A DNA stretch of 33,404 bases from positions 1-33,404 of the forward strand of contig JAAYIG010000188.1 in assembly GCA_012523595.1 (NCBI GenBank), in the 5' to 3' direction. Made by a program: the position numbers and the translations under genes. The notes beneath the pieces are model-generated. The model made no database searches. It saw nothing but the letters and a program-made list of their open reading frames with translations, and was not told the origin of the DNA. Positions 9,167-15,724 of the stretch are shown in pieces. This DNA is from Fibrobacter sp. GTDB lineage: Bacteria > Fibrobacterota > Chitinivibrionia > Chitinivibrionales > Chitinispirillaceae. Numbering within the stretch: the stretch's first letter is position 1; each line of letters begins with the position of its first letter.

Positions 9167-9245
9167 AAAAGCAATTTTTGTTCCCACCTTGAGCTGATTG
9201 TTAAGTCACTAATTCATCTCTTAGGTGAATAAATGAATGAGACGA
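9167..9245. repeat. Intergenic repeat modules shared with 12581-12690
   Basis: Three blocks here recur in the DegP-to-HTH gap: AAAAGCAATTTTTGTTCCC at 9167-9185 (one mismatch to 12672-12690); TTAAGTCACTAATTCATCTC onwards at 9201-9224 (about 80% like 12628-12650); and CTCTTAGGTGAATAAATGAA at 9218-9237 (like 12583-12602). The middle of the region is a near palindrome, TTCATCTCTTAGGTGAA at 9213-9229. The blocks are in a different order in the two places. This lies just upstream of the thiamine-binding gene and may be an operator or a small dispersed repeat. Confidence 0.5.
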
Positions 9246-9446
9246 GTTACTGACTATTTTTTACTATAAGAAATCCTGTCTCAAGAACTCAAAACCCTGG
9301 ATGCCTGTTTTCACAGGCTTGATGTCCAAAGGCAACACTGATCACCAACAAAAACGCCTCGGTTCAAGACCAATTTACGAAAGTTTCAGAATACTATCTG
9401 GTATAACGATTGCAAGTCTTTTCCACATTCGTTTTGGAGGCCTCAG

Positions 9447-10565
9447 ATGGGTAGTTTAAGACTATTTCTTTGCGGAGACGTGATGACCGGAAGGGGCATC
9501 GATCAGGCACTCCCTCATCCATTACCACCCCGAATTTATGAGCCATACATCAGAAATTCAATCGATTACCTGAGACTGGCAGAATCAGTAAACGGAAACA
9601 TCCCCTCTCCTGTCGATTATTCCTACATCTGGGGTGATGCTCTGGAATTAATTAGAGATCCATCCATCAATTTCCGCCTTATCAATCTGGAAACAAGTAT
9701 TACTCATAATGAGAACTACTGGAAATATAAGGGTATAAACTACAGAATGAACCCGGAGAACATACCCTGCCTAACGGTCGCAGGAATAAGCTGCTGCTCC
9801 CTAGCAAACAATCATGTACTTGACTGGGGATATGAGGGTCTTGAAGAGACACTCTCTGTCCTTGATAAGGCAGGGATTTCCCACACTGGAGCAGGCTGCA
9901 ACCTTGCAAGTGCTCAAACCCCGGCTCTTTTCCATATTAAAAATAAAGAGAAGCGTATACTTGTTTTTGGAGTCGGATCCCAAACAAGCGGAATTCCCTT
10001 TGAATGGGCAGCAGAAAAAGACAGAGCAGGTATAAACATGGTTTTCAACCTGTCAGAAGAATCAGCAGATCTTCTTGCAAACCTGATAAAGGAGAAGAAG
10101 GACTCTGGTGATATAGTAATCATCTCCATTCACTGGGGAAGCAACTGGGGATATGAGATTAACCCCTTATACAGACAATTTGCGCATGATCTTATAGACA
10201 AAACCGGAGCCACGGTAATTCACGGACATTCCTCACATCATCCCAGAGGAGTTGAGATATATAAAGGAAGTCTTATTCTTTACGGCTGTGGTGATTTCAT
10301 CAATGATTACGAGGGAATATCGGACTTTGAGGAGTTCAGGAGCGATCTCACTTTCATGTACCTTATTGATATAGGAGAATCGGGCCATTTGAACTCATGC
10401 AGAATGATACCTTTTAAAATGCAGAAATTCCGATTGAATCACGTTCAGGAAGAGGATATCGAATGGCTGCAAAGGTTATACCGAAGCGCCAACCACATTG
10501 AGGGGACTGAGGTGGTATTGAAAGAGAAGAGTTTTTTGGTGCAGTCGGTATCAAACCAGGGTTAA
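9447..10565 (+). CDS. CapA-family poly-gamma-glutamate synthesis-type metallophosphatase
   Basis: A 372-residue protein of the PGA_cap/CapA family, a calcineurin-like phosphoesterase fold. Metal-ligand motifs appear in order: GDVMTGR (residue 11 onward), NLETSIT, SLANNHVLDWG, ISIHWGSNWG, and VIHGHSSHHPRGVEIY followed by LILYGCGDF. GGAGG lies 6 bases before the ATG. No signal peptide or membrane anchor is seen, unlike Bacillus CapA, so the product is probably cytoplasmic or exported by another route. No capB or capC ligase gene is adjacent, so gamma-glutamate polymer synthesis is not supported here. The substrate is unknown. Confidence 0.88.
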   Translation: MGSLRLFLCGDVMTGRGIDQALPHPLPPRIYEPYIRNSIDYLRLAESVNGNIPSPVDYSYIWGDALELIRDPSINFRLINLETSITHNENYWKYKGINYRMNPENIPCLTVAGISCCSLANNHVLDWGYEGLEETLSVLDKAGISHTGAGCNLASAQTPALFHIKNKEKRILVFGVGSQTSGIPFEWAAEKDRAGINMVFNLSEESADLLANLIKEKKDSGDIVIISIHWGSNWGYEINPLYRQFAHDLIDKTGATVIHGHSSHHPRGVEIYKGSLILYGCGDFINDYEGISDFEEFRSDLTFMYLIDIGESGHLNSCRMIPFKMQKFRLNHVQEEDIEWLQRLYRSANHIEGTEVVLKEKSFLVQSVSNQG

Positions 10566-10617
10566 AAAATGTTCTCAGTGTGGATGCCTCTTTTTAAAAA
10601 TGATATCTGTACTTAAA

Positions 10618-10658
10618 GATTCGATACCGATGCCGATTCCGATACCGGCCCCGATGAG
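10618..10658 (+). repeat. GATNCC hexamer repeat, copy 1
   Basis: Consecutive hexamers GATACC-GATGCC-GATTCC-GATACC lead into GGCCCCGATG. A 22-base core at 10633-10654 differs by one base from 12936-12957, and both copies are preceded by AAAGA-T/C-TC-A/G-AT. It sits in the 126-base gap between the convergent capA-like and degP genes. No function is known to me. Confidence 0.65.
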
Positions 10659-10691
10659 CGAAACAAACAGTAGTGGATAGATAAACGGTGT

Positions 10692-12221
10692 TCAGCTACC
10701 GGCCTTGAAGGACACAAAAAAGGTTTCCCTTCTTCGCATCACAAGGAGCATCACTGAGTCATCGGGTTTTAGTTTTGCCACTATTTGCCTGAACTGTTCT
10801 ACAGAATTAATATCTTTAAAATTTTCACTTCTTATTTTGATCTCCTGAATCAGATCCCCCCTGATCAAGAGTGCCCGCTCATCCGACAATGATTGTTGCA
10901 CGCCTATAACCACAATCCCGTTCTCATCCTGAGGAATGTTAAGCTGTTGACGGATTTCAGGAGTGAGATTTGTAAGCTCGAGTCCCAGAAATGCCTCTTT
11001 TTTTTCAGACTGCTGCCGTGATTGCTTTGGAGGCTTAACAGTCCCTGTCGATTTTCTCTCGGCAATTGTGATCTTCAGTTTTACCTCTTTTCCACCCCTC
11101 ATAACTGTCAGTGGTACAGTTTGGCCGGGTCTGAAAGATGCCACAATATTTCGCAAACCATTGCCGCTCTCCACCTCTTTGCCATTTATGGTTAAAACCA
11201 CATCTCCCCTTTTTAAACCCGCCTTATCAGCCGGTTCTCCTTTTACGACATCGGAAACCAGGGCTCCCCGGGTGCTCTTCAACCCAAGTGCATCAGCGGC
11301 AGATTCATTAAGATCCTGAATATTGACACCGATATATCCTCTGGTAACAGTACCTGTGCGTATCAGGTCTTGAGCATCTTTTGCTGCGGTGTTGATCGGG
11401 ATTGCAAAACCGACCCCGGCAAAAGCTCCCGATGGGGTAATAATCATTGTGTTAATGCCGACCAGTTCCCCCCGTACATTCACAAGCGCACCACCGGAAT
11501 TTCCAGGATTGATCGCGGCATCAGTCTGGATAAAATCCTGATACATCTCTGATCCTTCAATTTTACGATTCAGTGCTGAAACTATCCCCAGGGTAACCGA
11601 AGAGGTGAAGCTAAATGGGTTTCCAACCGCAACCACAATATCTCCAGGTTTCAGGGAATCACTGTTGCCTATAAAGGCTACAGGTAAATTGTTTACCTTT
11701 TCGTTCAATTTGATAACAGCCACATCAGCCAGGGAATCAGCACCAATCACCCGTGCATAAAAATTCCTCCCGTCAGACAGAAGAACCCGGATTTCTGCAG
11801 CACCCTGCACGACATGGTAATTAGTGAGAATATAGCCATCAGAGGAGATAATCACTCCAGAGCCAAGCCCCTGCTGCCTGTATTCCCGCCTCTCTACCGG
11901 CGGAGCCCTTCCCGGAGAACCGAAGAAGTAATCAGAAGGAGTTGCGGATGATGTGTCTTTGAAGAAAAAGGGGTTTCTGAAAAATTCCACAGTATCTATA
12001 GTAGTAGGAATTACCGAAACTACAGTAGGGATTGTCTTCTCTGCAATCTCCCCGAAGATTTTATTGAGGGGGCCGGGATCGGAGATATTGGGAGAAGTTT
12101 TTGCACCAAGCTTTGGAGAATCCTTTCCGTGCTGCCCGAAAGAGGAGCAGTGATTACCTATAAACAGGGGTAATGCTGCTATGAGGAAATAAACCAGTGC
12201 CATATTAAGTTTTGAAATCAT
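10692..12221 (-). CDS. degP: DegP/HtrA-family periplasmic serine protease with two PDZ domains
   Basis: A 509-residue protease/chaperone of the envelope. It has an N-terminal signal peptide (about 1-30), then a trypsin-like domain with a full catalytic triad: His136 in TNYHVV, Asp166 in LADVAVIKL and Ser242 in NPGNSGGAL. The first PDZ domain spans about 285-385 (RGYIGVNIQDL, ADKAGLKRGDVVLTINGKEV), and a weaker second one follows after about 405. The LA loop (residues 75-115) is rich in Phe, Pro and Ser. The ATG has GGAG 6 bases upstream. Signal peptidase I cleavage is more likely than lipidation, since GNHC is not a lipobox. It probably handles misfolded envelope proteins. Confidence 0.95.
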   Translation of the reverse strand: MISKLNMALVYFLIAALPLFIGNHCSSFGQHGKDSPKLGAKTSPNISDPGPLNKIFGEIAEKTIPTVVSVIPTTIDTVEFFRNPFFFKDTSSATPSDYFFGSPGRAPPVERREYRQQGLGSGVIISSDGYILTNYHVVQGAAEIRVLLSDGRNFYARVIGADSLADVAVIKLNEKVNNLPVAFIGNSDSLKPGDIVVAVGNPFSFTSSVTLGIVSALNRKIEGSEMYQDFIQTDAAINPGNSGGALVNVRGELVGINTMIITPSGAFAGVGFAIPINTAAKDAQDLIRTGTVTRGYIGVNIQDLNESAADALGLKSTRGALVSDVVKGEPADKAGLKRGDVVLTINGKEVESGNGLRNIVASFRPGQTVPLTVMRGGKEVKLKITIAERKSTGTVKPPKQSRQQSEKKEAFLGLELTNLTPEIRQQLNIPQDENGIVVIGVQQSLSDERALLIRGDLIQEIKIRSENFKDINSVEQFRQIVAKLKPDDSVMLLVMRRRETFFVSFKAGS

Positions 12222-12879
12222 CTTAACTCCGAAAGCAAAGTGATGCGTATTTAAACCATTCAGCAGGTGTTTTTATAAATGAGCAATTAGCATTCCACCA
12301 ATCCAAACCCAGTCCTGAACTGTGTTTTTTTTGATTAAATGATCGGAGTGATTTCGGAATGCAGATGACAGGGTGAAATCAATTGACATAATCATCACGT
12401 TTCTGCATATACCGGGAAGAGCGGCATGATAAAGGTTCTTTGCCTTTAGAGGATGATTCAGAGTCAGGAAACAACGAAAGTCGTAAGTCTGGTTTTATCT
12501 ATTAATCATATTTTTTTTGGGGGGTAGATATCAGGAAACGGGAAGAAAACTCGAGATGAGGGCTGTAATGTCCCTAATTCTCCTCTGGGGTGAATCTATG
12601 AATCAGTGAGGCTCCCATTTAACAGATTAAGTCACTATTTCACCTCTGAGGTAAAACAGAGATCCAAAAAAAAAAGCAATTTTCGTTCCCTGCAAAACAA
12701 CACCAGAAAAACGATACTGTTTTTTCTTTATCCACCCCAGCAGCAAGTCGATTCCATTTTTACATAAACTCTACTTCATCTGTACCTCTGCACATTCCTA
12801 CCCTTCCAAACTTTGGACAATATGATTCTCTATCTTTCGACGGGGGTTGGCCCTCTTCAACATAACACTTCGCAAAGAC
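12222..12879. other. Gene-free region upstream of degP
   Basis: No frame with coding character was found on either strand. It contains the degP ribosome binding site at its left edge, T8 and A11 homopolymer runs (near 12510-12520 and 12664-12675), the repeat modules at 12581-12690, and a weak TTGACA at 12383 without a good -10. An intrinsic terminator on the plus strand follows at 12880-12906 although no plus-strand gene precedes it, so an unrecognised small RNA or a lost gene is possible. Confidence 0.5.
12581..12690. repeat. Intergenic repeat modules shared with 9167-9245
   Basis: CTCTGGGGTGAATCTATGAA (12583-12602), ATTAAGTCACTATTTCACCT onwards (12626-12652) and AAAAGCAATTTTCGTTCCC (12672-12690) match the three blocks at 9167-9245, in rearranged order. 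CCTCTGGGGTGAAT at 12582-12595 and ATTTCACCTCTGAGG at 12637-12651 also form an imperfect inverted pair, so the region could fold into a large hairpin. The shared half-site is AGGTGAAT. Confidence 0.5.
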
Positions 12880-12906
12880 AAGTGGTCACAGGCCACTTTT
12901 TTTCTT
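12880..12906 (+). terminator. Intrinsic terminator without a recognised upstream gene
   Basis: AAGTGGTC and GGCCACTT pair as an 8-base stem (one G-T pair) closed by the loop ACA, and a T run follows immediately on the plus strand (12897-12903). The reverse strand lacks a T run, so it acts on plus-strand transcripts. It insulates the array that starts at 13003 from upstream transcription. Confidence 0.75.
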
Positions 12907-12923
12907 CATAATCTCTGTAGATA

Positions 12924-12957
12924 AAAGACTCAATTCCGATTCCGATACCGACCCCGA
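12924..12957 (+). repeat. GATNCC hexamer repeat, copy 2
   Basis: AAAGACTCAATTCCGATTCC continues into GATACCGACCCCGA. Compared with copy 1 at 10618-10658 it lacks one hexamer and has one substitution in the 22-base core. It lies between the orphan terminator and the promoter of the large array. Confidence 0.65.
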
Positions 12958-13002
12958 AAAGGGAAGGGACCCAAAATCCCCCCGAAGAGAGCCACAAAAA
13001 CA

Positions 13003-13030
13003 TTGACATTAGTAGAAACAGCGGTATAAT
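13003..13030 (+). promoter_or_regulatory. Near-consensus sigma70 promoter of the large gene array
   Basis: TTGACA at 13003-13008 and TATAAT at 13025-13030 are both perfect consensus hexamers, separated by 16 bases. Transcription would start near 13037. This leaves about 70 bases to the leader ORF and about 170 to the HTH gene. The UTR holds two near-repeats, CAGGGTTAATGA and CAGGTTAATGA, at about 13036-13058, which could be an operator for the encoded HTH protein. Confidence 0.75.
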
Positions 13031-13106
13031 TAAAACAGGGTTAATGATCAGGTTAATGACAGGGTTTAAGGATATTTTAATTGCAGAAAAATCAAGGAGT
13101 TAGACA

Positions 13107-13205
13107 ATGACACAATCCAATGTATATATAAAAGCATTAACATACAATATATTGTGTATCAGCAGACGTTTTCTTTTATTAACAAAAGTAAAGGAGCGGC
13201 ATTGA
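13107..13205 (+). CDS. 32-residue leader peptide overlapping the HTH gene
   Basis: A strong AAGGAG (13094-13099) stands 7 bases before ATG 13107. The frame runs 32 codons: MTQSNVYIKALTYNIL, then a Cys/Ile/Ser, two Arg, and a Leu-rich basic end finishing KVKERH. Its TGA at 13203-13205 shares one base with the ATG of the HTH gene (TGATG), the arrangement of translational coupling or re-initiation. The HTH gene's own AAAGGAG lies inside the leader ORF. The peptide has no family resemblance; a hydrophobic middle and basic end are all that can be said. It may sense translation, or may simply keep the downstream binding site open. Confidence 0.5.
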   Translation: MTQSNVYIKALTYNILCISRRFLLLTKVKERH

Positions 13206-13471
13206 TGTCACAGTACCTGACCAGCGGGCAAGTGGCTAAAAAACTCCGTATCTCTCTGTCCACTCTCAAGCGATGGCTTGAGGACCCGGAACTGAATATC
13301 TCAAACCAGAGAAACTGTAACGGTTGGAGACTCTTTACTCTGGAAGATCTCGAGTCACTGCGGGAGTTTAAACGGCAGTTAAGAAAAAGCGGAAAACGGT
13401 TTAATGAGACAACACTGCTTCCGGTGGTGATAAGCGGAACGAAAAACTTGCAAAAAGAAATGAGCAGGTAA
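13205..13471 (+). CDS. Small MerR/excisionase-like HTH DNA-binding protein
   Basis: An 88-residue protein whose first 60 residues form a MerR-type winged-helix: LTSGQVAKKLRISLSTLKRW (helix-turn-helix), then a short wing region with NCNGWRLFTLEDLESL. There is no effector-binding or dimerisation domain beyond a short basic tail, so it is closer to excisionase/AlpA-like or orphan MerR regulators. The ATG at 13205 has AAAGGAG with a spacer of about 8 and overlaps the leader stop. A longer frame from 13154 is rejected. It ends 4 bases before the next gene, so it is the first cistron of the envelope array and probably its autoregulator. Confidence 0.8.
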   Translation: MSQYLTSGQVAKKLRISLSTLKRWLEDPELNISNQRNCNGWRLFTLEDLESLREFKRQLRKSGKRFNETTLLPVVISGTKNLQKEMSR

Positions 13472-13475
13472 CCCT

Positions 13476-14555
13476 ATGTTTCGCTCTTACTCCTCTCCCC
13501 TGCTTATTCTTCTCTGTTGCAGTCTCCTGTCATGGGGTCAGACTGTGAAGAGGGGAAGAAACGAGGGTACATTCAACATCCCATCTTCCAATGTAGCCGG
13601 AAACGGCAACATCACGGCTGGTGCTTTGTTGTCGGGAGGATACGGAGAAAACGGATTCAGAGCTGATCCCTCGTTCAATGCAGCAGTTGGAATATCCGAA
13701 ATTATGCAGCTTAGCAGCCGGGCATCTTTCACCAATTTTCAAGGACTCGGTTCAATTGATTGTCGTCTTCAGATAACAACTCCGGGAAATAACAATTTAA
13801 GGTTTTTCGGAATGAGTCTCAATGGAGATCTTTACCTCTCCACTACAAAGGATACCCTTATCGGGTCTGCAGAGGAAGGCAAACCTGATTACAATTTTTA
13901 TATCAGGCCTTCGGCGATCATCGATCTGGACTGGATTGCGTTGTTCAATAGATTTCCCCTTAAAAGCTATGTGTCTTTCAGCATGGCAGATGATCCTGAC
14001 ATACTCTATCTCTATGAGCAGCTTTCCTTCAAAGCCGGGCTTGAATGGAAGATGTATCAGCACAGTATCATTCTCGATGCGGGGCTTGGCCTTTACAAAG
14101 AAAAAAAGAACAAAGCCTTTACTGCTGGTGACAAGAATTTTGAGCAGAAAACCTTCTGGGTAGAACCGGGCATAAGGTACAGGATCTTAAACAGGATGAG
14201 CATCCTAAGTTCCGTTCGTGCACTTGTTTTCCAGAGTGTCAAACGGGTGAGACCGCTTCCTGCAAAGTACGTTGATGTATCATTTGCACTTGAGGTTCCT
14301 CTTCTTTACAGAGAGACAAATACAGAAGCGATCCGGACAATGATTTTTGTCGAGAGAGTAAAGGAAAAGAGCAAAGATTTCGTAGCAAGAAACATAGAGC
14401 AGCAGAAATCAATCAGGCCCGAATTTGAGATAACCTTTGATGAGCTGAAAGCTGATCTCCCTGATGCGGCTCAGGAAAAAGAGCAGCTCCAGAGACGTGA
14501 GGAAATACATCAGAGAATGCAGGAAATTGAAAGTCTTCTGGAGGAACTCGAATGA
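13476..14555 (+). CDS. Exported beta-barrel-type outer-membrane protein 1
   Basis: A 359-residue protein with a Sec signal peptide (MFRSYSSPLLILLCCSLLSW). A body of alternating polar and hydrophobic strands rich in aromatic residues suggests an outer-membrane barrel. The last 50 residues are charged and helical (QEKEQLQRREEIHQRMQEIE) and probably form a coiled coil. Its N-terminal mature region (N-V-A-G-N-G-N-I after GTF) resembles that of the next protein (N-T-S-G-P-G-N-I after GEAF), so the two are likely distant paralogs. By position it may correspond to the GltA/GltB/GltH outer-membrane proteins of the Myxococcus gliding machine; sequence similarity to them was not tested. Confidence 0.75.
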   Translation: MFRSYSSPLLILLCCSLLSWGQTVKRGRNEGTFNIPSSNVAGNGNITAGALLSGGYGENGFRADPSFNAAVGISEIMQLSSRASFTNFQGLGSIDCRLQITTPGNNNLRFFGMSLNGDLYLSTTKDTLIGSAEEGKPDYNFYIRPSAIIDLDWIALFNRFPLKSYVSFSMADDPDILYLYEQLSFKAGLEWKMYQHSIILDAGLGLYKEKKNKAFTAGDKNFEQKTFWVEPGIRYRILNRMSILSSVRALVFQSVKRVRPLPAKYVDVSFALEVPLLYRETNTEAIRTMIFVERVKEKSKDFVARNIEQQKSIRPEFEITFDELKADLPDAAQEKEQLQRREEIHQRMQEIESLLEELE

Positions 14556-15700
14556 GATTCACGCACGGCATAATAATGTTTATCCTTCTGGGCTTCAGCC
14601 TGATTCCATGCCTTTCTGCTGAAAGCAATCAGAAGCGGAACAGGGGAGAAGCGTTTTACAAGCTTCTTAATTCCAATACATCGGGGCCGGGCAATATCTG
14701 GATAACCTTCACAGGTGTAGGTTTTGTATGGGATGACACACCTTCCAGGGATGATCCGGTAGTAGCCAGAGAGCAGAAATGGTTCTCGAATTTCTATGCA
14801 TTCCCGGAGATCCGTGCCCAGGCCGGAATCGGAGAATTTATGACATTTATACTTGAATCAAGAATGCTCTCCTACAAATTCAGGTTTGGCAACCTGGTCG
14901 CCGGGGCAAAGTTTACAATTCCCAACAACAAGGAATTACGCCTCCATGGCTTCGGTCTTGACATCAGATTCGTTCGCCAGTTTTTCGAATCCAATCCTAC
15001 CCTGGGAGGCTGCATTGGTTTCATGCCCGAGGGATTTGTAGTGGAAGGGACGAGCATGGATGCCAAATTTCTTTACGAGTTAGATCTTCTCCCCAGGATA
15101 AGCAAACTGCCGCTGAGAGGGTTGATAAATGCCGGAGCGCGTATTCCATTAAGATCCGACCGTCTTGAGTGTTTCCAGTATCTTTTTGATTCAGGGATAA
15201 TTTACAGCGGCTACGGTTTCGATTTTTTTCTGATATATTCTATCGAAGCTTTCAACAATCTGACAAAACCACTGATTGTCAGCCAGAAAGACGGAAGAAA
15301 ATTCGCTGTCTTCTTTTCTGAAAATCCAATGTATCTGACTCTGGGCGGAAATGTGAGATATGATAACGGAATTGTGCTCTCTCTTGCCTTTCCTCTACTT
15401 CTGAGCAGGAACAAGTATTCTATCATGAGTAGAGAGGATGGTGAACGGCTTGACGATGGTTATTATCCGGAAGAATTAAAATACGGAGTCACTGATCCTT
15501 TCGATCCCTGGTTTACCAAATGGAAACTCGCCGCATCAATTTCTTTTCCTCTCCGGTACAAGATGACAGGTGCGGAGATGATGAGAAGTTTTCTCATAAT
15601 GAAAAACCGTAGACAGAATAAGTGGATGGATATAGATAACCGTCTTAAGGGCGCAGATCAGGAACAGGATAAGAAAGCTGCCCCGAAAAGGAAAGATTAA
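14552..15700 (+). CDS. Exported beta-barrel-type outer-membrane protein 2
   Basis: A 382-residue protein with a signal peptide (MRFTHGIIMFILLGFSLIPC). Beta-strand-like segments follow throughout (for example NIWITFTGVGFVWDD and FAVFFSENPMYLTLGGNVRY) and the C-terminus is basic and charged. Its ATG overlaps the stop of the preceding gene (ATGA), indicating coupled translation and a matched stoichiometry. The shared N-terminal N-x-x-G-x-G-N-I segment links it to protein 1. No enzymatic motif is visible. It probably forms an outer-membrane part of the trans-envelope complex with the TPR proteins that follow. The function is inferred from context only. Confidence 0.75.
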   Translation: MRFTHGIIMFILLGFSLIPCLSAESNQKRNRGEAFYKLLNSNTSGPGNIWITFTGVGFVWDDTPSRDDPVVAREQKWFSNFYAFPEIRAQAGIGEFMTFILESRMLSYKFRFGNLVAGAKFTIPNNKELRLHGFGLDIRFVRQFFESNPTLGGCIGFMPEGFVVEGTSMDAKFLYELDLLPRISKLPLRGLINAGARIPLRSDRLECFQYLFDSGIIYSGYGFDFFLIYSIEAFNNLTKPLIVSQKDGRKFAVFFSENPMYLTLGGNVRYDNGIVLSLAFPLLLSRNKYSIMSREDGERLDDGYYPEELKYGVTDPFDPWFTKWKLAASISFPLRYKMTGAEMMRSFLIMKNRRQNKWMDIDNRLKGADQEQDKKAAPKRKD

Positions 15701-15724
15701 CGGCTGATAAGCCCGGTGGAAGGT

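Noticed and set aside
9125-9187. N-terminal extension of the thiamine-binding protein
   Set aside because: The 21 extra residues do not fit the family and overlie the repeat module; AAGGAG precedes the internal ATG at 9124.
9447-10565. Poly-gamma-glutamate capsule operon
   Set aside because: Only a CapA-like protein is present; no CapB/CapC ligase genes lie next to it.
10963-11319. 118-codon plus-strand open frame inside degP
   Set aside because: Antisense to the PDZ region of a well-supported protease gene.
12383-12411. TTGACA followed by CATATA as a promoter for a possible small RNA
   Set aside because: The -35 is perfect but the -10 matches at only about half of the positions, so it was mentioned but not called.
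13154-13204. Longer start for the HTH protein
   Set aside because: The extra 17 residues lie before the AAAGGAG that serves the ATG at 13205 and are out of keeping with MerR-type N-termini.
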